From an uncultured Methanomassiliicoccales archaeon (GTDB taxonomy: Archaea; Thermoplasmatota; Thermoplasmata; Methanomassiliicoccales; Methanomethylophilaceae): 22,165 bases of DNA. Positions 14,916-21,350 of this stretch are shown piece after piece. The stretch covers positions 1 through 22,165 of the forward strand of contig CAUFXM010000016.1 of assembly GCA_959597175.1 (NCBI GenBank), in the 5' to 3' direction. The stretch's first letter is position 1; each line of letters begins with the position of its first letter. A program made the translations under genes and the position numbers. The notes below the pieces were generated by a model, which saw only the letters and a program-made list of their open reading frames with translations, was not told the origin of the DNA and made no database searches.

Positions 14916-14921
14916 AAAGGG
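14891..14921 (-). other. Candidate -1 ribosomal frameshift signal
   Basis: On the minus strand C CCT TTA (14921-14915) matches the X XXY YYZ slippery form in the upstream reading frame. The upstream frame stops at TGA 14911-14909. A 4-base spacer precedes a 7-bp stem GAGGGGT/ACCCTTC (14910-14904 with 14897-14891, one G-U pair, loop CAGCGC). A second small hairpin CGGAC-AAA-GTCCG follows about 35 bases on. Not proven. Confidence 0.5.
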
Positions 14922-16600
14922 TCGCGGAGCTCCTCCCTGGGCTCGACCTTCTCGGAATCGACGTTCTGGAGCACGCCGTTGTTGAAGCGGAAACGTACCG
15001 ACCTGGGGCGCCTTATGACAGGGTCGCTGAGGGGCGGAAGGGCCTCTCCGTCCTCCGTGAGTCCGGTGCATCTGACCGCCGTCCTCTCGGGAACGACCGC
15101 CTCCGCTCCGGTGACCGCGGACTCCAGCTCCTCGGTGGCTACGACCGCGGCGTTTACCTCCGATCCCGATGAGGGCTCGGAACCCTCGACCTTCAGCCCT
15201 GTTACGCCCTCGGGCTCGGTGATCTCGATCTTCGGAAGAGCCATGACGGCTACGGGCTCGACGGGAGCCTCTTCGACAGCCTCGATGACCTCAGGGACCG
15301 TCTCGGCCTCTACGGGGATCTCGACCTGAATCTCCTCGGGGACATCCACGTCGATCTTGCTAGCCTCGACGGGAGCCTCTTCGACAGCCTCGGGGATGAA
15401 TACCTCGGCGACGTCCTCGACGGGGATGTCCACGTCGATCTCGCTAGCCTCGACGGGAGCCTCTTCGACGGCCTCGATGACCTCGGGGACCGTCTCGGCC
15501 TCTACGGGGATCTCGACCTGAATCTCCTCGGGGACATCCACGTCGATCTTGCTAGCCTCGACGGGAGCCTCTTCGACAGCCTCGGGGATGAATACCTCGG
15601 CGACGTCCTCGACGGGGATGTCCACGTCGATCTCGCTAGCCTCGACGGGAATCTCGGCGGTGACGTCCTCGGGCATGCCATCGGACTCGCCGACCTCTAT
15701 CCAACTGTAATCGTCATCGTCCGATTCGTCGGTGACTTCCTCTGGGACCTCGATCGCCGCATCCTCCTCCGTATCGACGAAGAACTCGACACGGGGCCTG
15801 TCGACCTCTACGTTCGAGGCGCGGGTCATCCTGTCCAGGAACGAGCCGCTAACCTCTGCCGGGGACTCCTCCACAGTCTCGGGGACGGCCTCGTGGAAGA
15901 CCTCCAGCTCGTCAGCGACGACCTCGGGGACCTCCGCGGACCCGTCGTCCTCCATCTGCACGAACATCTTCGTGTCTTCCGCCACGGGCGCCTCTGGGAC
16001 CTCGTCCTCGAACTCTATGCGGTGCACCGCCCTGTCGTTGACCGGGACGGACTTCATCTTGCTGAGGAAGGCGTTGTTGATCGGTGTGGGTTCTATGGTC
16101 CCCTCATCCGTGACCTTTCCAACTGTCGCGTGGAACTCCGTCTCGGCGAGCGTCCCGCGCTGGACGTTCCCGAAGAGCTTGCTGATGTCCTCCTCCTGAG
16201 GGACCGCGTGATCGTCGACCTCGATCCTGGCGGATGTTGAGTCGGACGACCCTACGAAGTTCCCTCCGGTGGCACGGACGAGCATCGGCTCTCCGTCGTT
16301 GAACATCGCCTTCTCGGGAACCCTCGATATGAAAATCTCGCCACCATCATCGTCTATGTTGTACTTCTCGTATCCGAAATCGTCCAGTTCGCGCACCCCC
16401 TTGGAGTACACGCTGGAGTCGGACTTCTGGGCGAACATGTTCTGGAGCGTGGCCCCCATGTTCTTCGTCATGTCCGAGAGGTGGCTGAAACCCTTCTTTA
16501 TACCGTCCGCCTGGAAACTCTGCTTGGTCTGCAGGCGGCCCTTGAGGCTCTTTAGAGAGCCTCCGCTACCGTAATCGCGTGAGCTATCACTCATGCACAT
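14909..16600 (-). CDS. Large acidic repeat protein, unknown function (upstream frame)
   Basis: A 563-codon frame for a strongly acidic, probably mostly disordered protein with no signal peptide and no membrane span. The N-terminal ~60 residues are different: Ser/Gly/Lys-rich with an amphipathic segment (KKGFSHLSDMTKNMGATLQ). Residues about 60-300 alternate folded-looking strands with Glu/Val-rich linkers. Residues about 320-450 are Glu/Val/Pro/Ala repeats (EASEIDVDIPVED, EAVEEAPV), including two identical 64-residue units. It ends EELRDPLA at a TGA that follows a slippery heptamer; the -1 frame stays open for 249 more codons. ATG 16600 is used; ATG 16594 is equally likely. The promoter is at 16630-16637. 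I do not recognise the family. Confidence 0.8.
   Translation of the reverse strand: MCMSDSSRDYGSGGSLKSLKGRLQTKQSFQADGIKKGFSHLSDMTKNMGATLQNMFAQKSDSSVYSKGVRELDDFGYEKYNIDDDGGEIFISRVPEKAMFNDGEPMLVRATGGNFVGSSDSTSARIEVDDHAVPQEEDISKLFGNVQRGTLAETEFHATVGKVTDEGTIEPTPINNAFLSKMKSVPVNDRAVHRIEFEDEVPEAPVAEDTKMFVQMEDDGSAEVPEVVADELEVFHEAVPETVEESPAEVSGSFLDRMTRASNVEVDRPRVEFFVDTEEDAAIEVPEEVTDESDDDDYSWIEVGESDGMPEDVTAEIPVEASEIDVDIPVEDVAEVFIPEAVEEAPVEASKIDVDVPEEIQVEIPVEAETVPEVIEAVEEAPVEASEIDVDIPVEDVAEVFIPEAVEEAPVEASKIDVDVPEEIQVEIPVEAETVPEVIEAVEEAPVEPVAVMALPKIEITEPEGVTGLKVEGSEPSSGSEVNAAVVATEELESAVTGAEAVVPERTAVRCTGLTEDGEALPPLSDPVIRRPRSVRFRFNNGVLQNVDSEKVEPREELRDPLA
15257..15640. repeat. Two tandem 192-bp direct repeats within the acidic protein gene
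   Basis: Bases 15257-15448 and 15449-15640 are identical except for two positions by direct comparison, both synonymous. A third copy begins at 15641 but diverges after about 11 bases. Each unit contains two related sub-repeats (28 and 36 codons), each beginning with the motif CTCGACGGGAGCCTC on the plus strand. The unit length is a multiple of three, so the frame is kept. Confidence 0.95.
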
Positions 16601-16629
16601 CCCATCCGATGGAAACGTATGAGTTTTGA

Positions 16630-16637
16630 TTATAAAT
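16630..16637 (-). promoter_or_regulatory. TATA box for the acidic repeat protein
   Basis: TTTATAA on the minus strand, within an A/T-rich block, is about 33 bases before ATG 16600. Confidence 0.6.
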
Positions 16638-16679
16638 AATAAGCAGAGAGTTGGATGTGGCGTTCACCCGCATCCAGGG

Positions 16680-17063
16680 TCATCCGCGCACGAATTTGAC
16701 GTAATCCGCCTTCCCCTCGCCATGTATCTCGCGGAGCATGCTGGTGAGAACCTCTGCATCGCACGACATGACCATGACCTCCAGGCACTTGTGGCATTGC
16801 AGGTGCGAGTGCATCTGAGTCTTGATGTGCCTCTCGTACCTCGCCTGGATCAGGCTCATCCAAGGGTCCGCGTGATTCCCACGGACGATTATGAGGACCC
16901 CCTCCACAGTGCCCTCCATACGCTCGATCTCCCTAATCTCGGCCAGAGCCGCGTTTATGGATGTGCGGACCGCCTCCGACCGACCCGAAAGGCCGTACGT
17001 CTTCTGTATGAGATCCAGCGCGGCAAGGTTGTCGTCGTTCAAGGATACGCTCACGATTCCCAT
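16680..17063 (-). CDS. NikR-like ribbon-helix-helix metal-responsive regulator
   Basis: A 127-aa transcription factor with an N-terminal ribbon-helix-helix DNA-binding domain (VSVSLNDDNLAALDLI, residues about 4-40). Its C-terminal ACT-like domain matches NikR. Metal ligands equivalent to E. coli NikR H87, H89 and C95 are present as H85, H87 and C93 in MHSHLQCHKCLE. The equivalent of H76 is missing at the expected spacing (residue 74 is Ala); H79, C90 or H91 might substitute. The protein is therefore probably metal-sensing, but nickel is not certain. It is divergent from a ZIP metal transporter across a 96-base A/T-rich gap, its likely target and also its own promoter. The start is leaderless (TATA near 17086). 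Confidence 0.82.
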   Translation of the reverse strand: MGIVSVSLNDDNLAALDLIQKTYGLSGRSEAVRTSINAALAEIREIERMEGTVEGVLIIVRGNHADPWMSLIQARYERHIKTQMHSHLQCHKCLEVMVMSCDAEVLTSMLREIHGEGKADYVKFVRG

Positions 17064-17159
17064 GGGTCTACCGTCCTGTTATTAATCATACGCTGAAAGT
17101 TCATCATAAGTTATTAACATTCTGTGAATTCTTTAATATAATAAAGTCGAGACGGGATC
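17064..17159. promoter_or_regulatory. Divergent promoter/operator region, nikR-like and ZIP genes
   Basis: A/T-rich 96-base gap. The minus TATA is GATTAATAAC (near 17078-17087) for the regulator, and the plus TATA is TTTAATATAATAAA (17132-17145) for the transporter; both sit about 23 bases from leaderless starts. GTTATTAA occurs exactly twice (17078-17085 and 17110-17117), 32 bases apart. TGAA-AG-TTCA (17094-17103) is a small palindrome. One TCATAC (17086-17091) equals the E. coli NikR half-site, without a partner at the known spacing. Confidence 0.6.
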
Positions 17160-17942
17160 ATGGACCCATTGGTCACCTTCCTGCTCTACTCGCTGGCCCT
17201 CCTGGCGGTCTCCATGGTCGGAGCCTGTCTCCCCAGGGTCAGGGCACTCACGGACAAGCAGGCCCATCTGCTGATGTCCCTCAGCTCGGGGATATTCCTC
17301 GGACTGCTCCTGTTCCTCCTGCTTCCCGAGGCGATAGAGGAGTGCGAACACGGCGGATTCGACATACATACCGTCATGTACTCCATAGCGGCGGGATTCG
17401 TCGCGATCATGCTCGTGGAGGTGCTGATGAAGCACCGCCACATGGGCACGTGCTCCTGCGAATGCTGTCAGGACGCCCACAGCCACAGGCTGACATCGAC
17501 ATCCTCGTTCATCGGTCTCGCGGTCCATGCCGCCTGCGACGGCCTCGCCCTGGCAGCGACCTTCCTCGCCGGGGAGGACGTCGGCCTCATCGCCACCATC
17601 GGCATGTGCATCCACAAGTTCGTGGTCCTGTTCTCCCTGTCGGCCACCACCGTCCTCGCCGGAGACGACTTCCGGAAGGCGTACACCCGCCTGCTCGGAT
17701 TCTCCCTGATAACCCCCGTCGCGGGAATCGTGTTCTTCCTGGCGCTGAGCGGATTCGACATCGACGGGCTCACCGGTGTCCCCCTGGCGTTCGCCGCGGG
17801 CACTTTCATGTACGTGACCATGTGCGACATGCTCCCAGAGGCATTCCACCGCAAGAAGCAGGACCTGCCCTCGTTCGCCCTGGTCTTGATCGGGGTTCTA
17901 CTCATACTCGTCTACACCCTGCTGTTCCCGCACGTGCATTGA
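17160..17942 (+). CDS. ZIP-family divalent metal transporter (atypical)
   Basis: A 260-aa membrane protein with about eight helices and the ZIP layout: three helices, a variable loop, then five. The loop (residues about 91-110, KHRHMGTCSCECC...HSHR) is His/Cys-rich and likely binds metal. Helix 4 retains HAACDGL (H123, D127), the usual HNFxDG core. Helix 5 has HKFVVLF (H152) in place of the HExPHE consensus, removing two metal ligands, so transport specificity or direction may differ from classical ZIPs. It is transcribed divergently from the NikR-like regulator, probably controlled by it, and ends in a strong hairpin. The substrate is not predictable. Confidence 0.88.
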   Translation: MDPLVTFLLYSLALLAVSMVGACLPRVRALTDKQAHLLMSLSSGIFLGLLLFLLLPEAIEECEHGGFDIHTVMYSIAAGFVAIMLVEVLMKHRHMGTCSCECCQDAHSHRLTSTSSFIGLAVHAACDGLALAATFLAGEDVGLIATIGMCIHKFVVLFSLSATTVLAGDDFRKAYTRLLGFSLITPVAGIVFFLALSGFDIDGLTGVPLAFAAGTFMYVTMCDMLPEAFHRKKQDLPSFALVLIGVLLILVYTLLFPHVH

Positions 17943-17948
17943 AACGAT

Positions 17949-17980
17949 GGGCGGACCTCCTTCGGTCCGCCCGCATTTTG
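17949..17980 (+). terminator. Terminator for the ZIP transporter gene
   Basis: GGGCGGACC (17949-17957) pairs with GGTCCGCCC (17964-17972), a perfect 9-bp stem with a 6-base loop, followed by GCATTTTGTTT. Confidence 0.8.
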
Positions 17981-17990
17981 TTTCGACAAT

Positions 17991-18000
17991 CTTAATATAG
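17991..18000 (+). promoter_or_regulatory. TATA box for terC
   Basis: CTTAATATAG is centred about 25 bases before ATG 18020, so the transcript is leaderless. This leaves no room for a yybP-ykoY manganese riboswitch. Confidence 0.65.
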
Positions 18001-18019
18001 GGACCCCTGATGGGCGACC

Positions 18020-18949
18020 ATGGAAGAGTCATCCCTATGGTATGTTTTCATCGCCATAGTCGTAGTGCTCTTGGCCGTTGATCTCTGGTGCAACCGCAAA
18101 CCGCACCACATCCCCCTGAAAACAGCGCTCGGCCAGACCGCGGTCTGGATATCCGTCGCGCTGCTGTTCGGCGTCCTCCTGTTCTGGGTCACCCAGGATT
18201 CGGAGCTCACGATGGAGTACTACACCGCCTACGCCATCGAGGAGGCGATGAGCATGGACAACCTGTTCGTGTTCATCATAATATTCGCCTATTTCGGCAT
18301 CAGGGACGAGGATCAGCACAAGGCACTGTTCTACGGCGTGATCGGGGCCATCGTGTTCCGTGCCATATTCATATTCGCCGGAGTGGAGCTCCTCAACAGG
18401 TTCGAACCGCTCCTCTACGTATTCGGAGTCATACTCCTGATCATCGCCCTTAAGACGCTGTTCAGCAAGGACGATGACAACAAGGAGAACAAGATAGCCA
18501 AGTACATGAAGAACAGGTTCAACTACGTCGATGACGAGAACTCGAAAGGGAAGCTGTTCGTCAAAGTAAATGGCAAGCGCGTTATCACCATCCTGTTCCT
18601 TTGCATCATCGTCATCGAGCTGACCGATGTCGTCTTCGCGCTGGACTCCATCCCCGCGGTCCTCGCCATCTCGACGGACACCCTGGTCATCTACACCTCG
18701 AACATCTTCGCGGTCATGGGGCTCAGGTCGCTGTTCTTCGTGATTCACGGAGGCATGAACCACATCAGGTACCTCAAGTACGGTCTGGGCGTCATCCTGC
18801 TCTTCGTGTCCATGAAGCTTCTGTTCATGCACGACTTCCCGGTCGAATGGTCCCTCGTGATCATAGTGGGTGTCCTGCTGGTCACCATCGTCGCATCTCT
18901 CGTCAAGAACAGGATGGAGGCGAAGGCCCAGCCCCCGCAAACCCAATGA
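18020..18949 (+). CDS. TerC/Alx-family membrane protein, probable metal exporter
   Basis: A 309-aa integral membrane protein of the TerC family, whose bacterial members (Alx, MeeF/MeeY) export Mn2+ or help metalate secreted enzymes. It has about nine helices. Characteristic acidic motifs in helices are EEAMSMDNLF (74-83) and IELTDVVFALDSIPA (199-213), followed by TSNIFAVMGLRSLFF (226-240). A charged cytosolic loop lies around 150-185 (KDDDNKENK). It is single-gene, with its own TATA and terminator, between a ZIP importer-type gene and a CsoR/P-ATPase pair, consistent with metal export. The metal identity is inferred from the family only. Confidence 0.92.
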   Translation: MEESSLWYVFIAIVVVLLAVDLWCNRKPHHIPLKTALGQTAVWISVALLFGVLLFWVTQDSELTMEYYTAYAIEEAMSMDNLFVFIIIFAYFGIRDEDQHKALFYGVIGAIVFRAIFIFAGVELLNRFEPLLYVFGVILLIIALKTLFSKDDDNKENKIAKYMKNRFNYVDDENSKGKLFVKVNGKRVITILFLCIIVIELTDVVFALDSIPAVLAISTDTLVIYTSNIFAVMGLRSLFFVIHGGMNHIRYLKYGLGVILLFVSMKLLFMHDFPVEWSLVIIVGVLLVTIVASLVKNRMEAKAQPPQTQ

Positions 18950-18958
18950 CCTTCCAAA

Positions 18959-18981
18959 GGCGGACGGCAGATCCGTCCGCC
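18959..18981 (+). terminator. Terminator for terC
   Basis: GGCGGACGG (18959-18967) pairs with CCGTCCGCC (18973-18981) around a 5-base loop; only a weak pyrimidine run follows. Confidence 0.7.
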
Positions 18982-19003
18982 TACCCTTCCAATTCGGTAT
19001 TCG

Positions 19004-19012
19004 TTTTTATCG
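19004..19012 (+). promoter_or_regulatory. TATA box for the csoR-like gene
   Basis: TTTTTATCG is about 26 bases before ATG 19034. No CsoR-like box surrounds this promoter, so autoregulation is not evident. Confidence 0.55.
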
Positions 19013-19033
19013 TCCCTTTGCATTCGGAGACTT

Positions 19034-19306
19034 ATGAAGCAATGCATGGACTCCGAGAACCTCCACAAGAGGCTGAAGAAGATCTCGGGTCAGATAGCCG
19101 CCATCGACCGCATGATCGACGAGGACGTACCCTGCGAGGACATCATCGTGCAGGTCAACGCGGTCAAGAGCGCCGTGCACAAGGTCGGCCAGATCATCAT
19201 GGAGGGTCACATCCAGCACTGCGTCCGCGACGGCATCGAACATGGCGACGCCGAGAAGACGATAGCCGAGTTCACCAAGGTCATAGAGCAGTTCTCCAAG
19301 ATCTGA
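19034..19306 (+). CDS. CsoR/RcnR-family metal-sensing repressor (Cu-type ligands)
   Basis: A 90-aa all-helical repressor of the CsoR/RcnR/FrmR family (DUF156). Residues C34, H59 and C63 have exactly the spacing (25 and 4) of the Cu(I) ligands C36, H61 and C65 in Mycobacterium tuberculosis CsoR. The third Cys separates it from FrmR, and the absence of a second-position His from RcnR. It should bind operator DNA when apo and release it on binding Cu(I). It lies 69 bases before a P1B ATPase whose promoter carries two CsoR-type boxes. ATG 19034 has a TATA at the right distance; M5 (19046) is a less likely start. Confidence 0.92.
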   Translation: MKQCMDSENLHKRLKKISGQIAAIDRMIDEDVPCEDIIVQVNAVKSAVHKVGQIIMEGHIQHCVRDGIEHGDAEKTIAEFTKVIEQFSKI

Positions 19307-19318
19307 GGGATACCTCCT

Positions 19319-19360
19319 ATACCCCCGTAGGGTATTAATACCGATACCCTGTAGGGGTAT
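19319..19360 (+). promoter_or_regulatory. Twin CsoR-like operators flanking the P-type ATPase promoter
   Basis: Two 17-base pseudo-palindromes, ATACCCCCGTAGGGTAT (19319-19335) and ATACCCTGTAGGGGTAT (19344-19360), are near mirror images. They resemble the TACCC-GGGTA operators of CsoR-family repressors. Between them lies GGTATTAATACC (19331-19342), a perfect palindrome whose TATTAATA core is the likely TATA box. Repressor bound to both would cover TBP/TFB sites. Confidence 0.8.
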
Positions 19361-19375
19361 CTAGAAGGTGATCCC

Positions 19376-21268
19376 GTGTCCTTGGTGAAGGATGCGATCC
19401 TCGAACAGAAACTACCGTTCGCTTGCATAGTAATCGGGCTCGTCGCTCTTGCCGCATCATTCGCATCAGATGCGACCTGGCCCCTGGTTTTCATACCGAT
19501 ACTGATCTGCGGCGTCCCAATCGTCTGGGGCGCCATCATCGGGGTGGTGAAGGAACACGACATAACCGCCGACGTTCTCGTCTCTGTTGCCATAGTCGCC
19601 TCCGTCCTGATACAGGAGTATGACGCCGCCGCCGAGATTGCCATCATCATGCAGATAGGGGCCTTCCTGGAGGAGGCCACGGTCAACCACGCCAACGCCA
19701 GCATCATGAGGCTCGTCGGTATGATGCCTGTCACCGCCAGGGTGGTCCGTGATGGTGAAGAGGTCGTCGTGCCAGTTGAGGATGTCCGCCTGGGTGACGT
19801 GGTCCGCATCGTACCCGGAGAAGTTGTGCCGGTGGACGGCGTGGTCCGCAGCGGGTCCACATCCATGAACAACTCTATACTCACCGGTGAGTCCGTCCCC
19901 AGGGACGTGGGTCCTGGCGACCGCGTATCATCCGGAACAGTCAACATGTACGGCTCGGTGGACATCGATGTGGACCGGGTGGGTGACGACACCACCATAG
20001 CCAGGATGGCACGCATCATCGAAAACGCTGACGCCGGGAAGTCCAAGGTCGTCCGCACAGCAGACAGATGGGCAGTCTACATCGTCGTGATCGCATTTAC
20101 AGTCGCGATACTCGCCTACCTCGCGTTCCAGGACATCTACAGGTCCGTCACCGTTCTGGTGGTATTCTGTCCCTGCGCGCTCATACTCGCAACGCCCACC
20201 GCGATAATGGCCGCGGCGGGGAACATGTCGAAGAGAGGGATCCTTGTCAAAGACGGCGGTGCCGTGGAGAGAATGGCCTCTGTAGACACCCTCCTGATGG
20301 ACAAGACGGGGACTCTCACCACGGGGGAGGTGGTCTGCCATGGATTCACCAGCACGTCCGACGATGTCGACGCGGAAACCCTGGAGGGGTTGGTCGCCGC
20401 CGTGGAATCGCGCTCCGAGCACCCCCTCGGCAGAGCAATAGCCTCGTCACACGAGGGACGTACAGCCGATGTGGACGAATTCGAGTACATCCCCGGCCGC
20501 GGGGTCTCCGGGACGGTGGACAGGAGGAGGATCACGGCGGGAAACGAGGCACTGATGTCCGAGACTTGCCCCGACAACCTGACCGAGACCCTTGAGGCCG
20601 CCGCACGTGCCAGGGAGGACGGCTACACCGTGGTCCTCGCTGGCGTCGACGGCAGGACCGTCGGGTTCGCGGTGCTCTCCGACACGCTCAAACCCAGCTC
20701 CGCCGGCACCGTTACAGAGCTCCGCTCACTCGGTCTCAGGACCATAATGCTAACGGGGGACACCCAGCAGGTCGCCAGGAAGATGGCGGACACGCTGGGC
20801 ATGGACGACGTGGTCTGGGAGTGCCTGCCTGAGGACAAGCTGAGGACAGTAGTCGCACTGGAAGACGGCAGCAGGACCTGCATGGTCGGCGATGGCATCA
20901 ACGACGCCCCCTCTCTCAAGAGGGCCGACGTGGGCATAGCCATGGGCGGCATCGGGAACGAGATGGCGACGGAATCCTCCGACATCGTGTTCGTCGACGA
21001 CGATGTGTCCAAGCTGGGAGGGGTCATCAGGCTCAGCAGGAGGACGCTTCTCACGATCAAATCGGGGATTGCGTTCTCCCTCATCCTGAACTCCGTCGCG
21101 ATGGTTATGGCCGTCTTCGGGCTCATGGGGCCGATCGCCGGGGCGCTGGTCCACAACATAGGGTCGGTGATCGTCATTATAATGGCCGCCCTGTTACTCA
21201 GATACGACTGCTGGGGTGGGACCAAGGCGGTCAAGGGAACCGAGACGCCTCCGACGGCCGCCGTCTGA
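19376..21268 (+). CDS. P1B-type heavy-metal ATPase without N-terminal metal-binding domain
   Basis: A heavy-metal exporting P-type ATPase (630 aa). It has TGES (170-173, actuator), the CPC membrane metal site (265-267), DKTGT (309-313, phosphorylated Asp309), the SEHPLG nucleotide-site motif (348-352) and GDGIND (505-510). There is no N-terminal HMA domain; about 30 residues precede the first helices. The last helix reads GPIAGALVHNIGSVIVIIM, closer to the Zn/Cd/Pb-type (P1B-2) pattern than to the CopA NSLRL pattern, so the metal is uncertain although the gene is next to a Cu-type CsoR. The start is GTG 19376, shortly after GGTGAT (19367-19372); GTG 19385 is an alternative. Expression is probably derepressed by metal via the twin operators. 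Confidence 0.93.
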   Translation: MSLVKDAILEQKLPFACIVIGLVALAASFASDATWPLVFIPILICGVPIVWGAIIGVVKEHDITADVLVSVAIVASVLIQEYDAAAEIAIIMQIGAFLEEATVNHANASIMRLVGMMPVTARVVRDGEEVVVPVEDVRLGDVVRIVPGEVVPVDGVVRSGSTSMNNSILTGESVPRDVGPGDRVSSGTVNMYGSVDIDVDRVGDDTTIARMARIIENADAGKSKVVRTADRWAVYIVVIAFTVAILAYLAFQDIYRSVTVLVVFCPCALILATPTAIMAAAGNMSKRGILVKDGGAVERMASVDTLLMDKTGTLTTGEVVCHGFTSTSDDVDAETLEGLVAAVESRSEHPLGRAIASSHEGRTADVDEFEYIPGRGVSGTVDRRRITAGNEALMSETCPDNLTETLEAAARAREDGYTVVLAGVDGRTVGFAVLSDTLKPSSAGTVTELRSLGLRTIMLTGDTQQVARKMADTLGMDDVVWECLPEDKLRTVVALEDGSRTCMVGDGINDAPSLKRADVGIAMGGIGNEMATESSDIVFVDDDVSKLGGVIRLSRRTLLTIKSGIAFSLILNSVAMVMAVFGLMGPIAGALVHNIGSVIVIIMAALLLRYDCWGGTKAVKGTETPPTAAV

Positions 21269-21281
21269 GATTGAATCCAAT

Positions 21282-21311
21282 TCGACGAACGCCGAATATG
21301 GTGTTCGTCGA
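21282..21311 (+). promoter_or_regulatory. Inverted repeat upstream of the SatP-family gene
   Basis: TCGACGAAC (21282-21290) and GTTCGTCGA (21303-21311) are perfect inverted 9-mers around a 12-base loop. They end nine bases before a TATA box, so this is an operator candidate; it could also terminate the ATPase transcript. Confidence 0.5.
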
Positions 21312-21319
21312 TTGGTACA

Positions 21320-21330
21320 CTTTTTATACC
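21320..21330 (+). promoter_or_regulatory. TATA box for the SatP-family gene
   Basis: CTTTTTATACC is centred about 26 bases before ATG 21351 and closely resembles the sec61-beta box. Confidence 0.65.
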
Positions 21331-21350
21331 ATGTCCACTTCGTGGTGGCC

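Noticed and set aside
15257..15640. Repeats as a CRISPR array
   Set aside because: The units are contiguous with no unique spacers, they are coding, and each is 192 bases long.
17086..17091. Full E. coli-type NikR operator (GTATGA-N16-TCATAC)
   Set aside because: Only one half-site is present; nothing matches at the required spacing.
17973..18019. Manganese riboswitch upstream of terC
   Set aside because: The TATA box sits about 25 bases before the ATG, leaving no leader.
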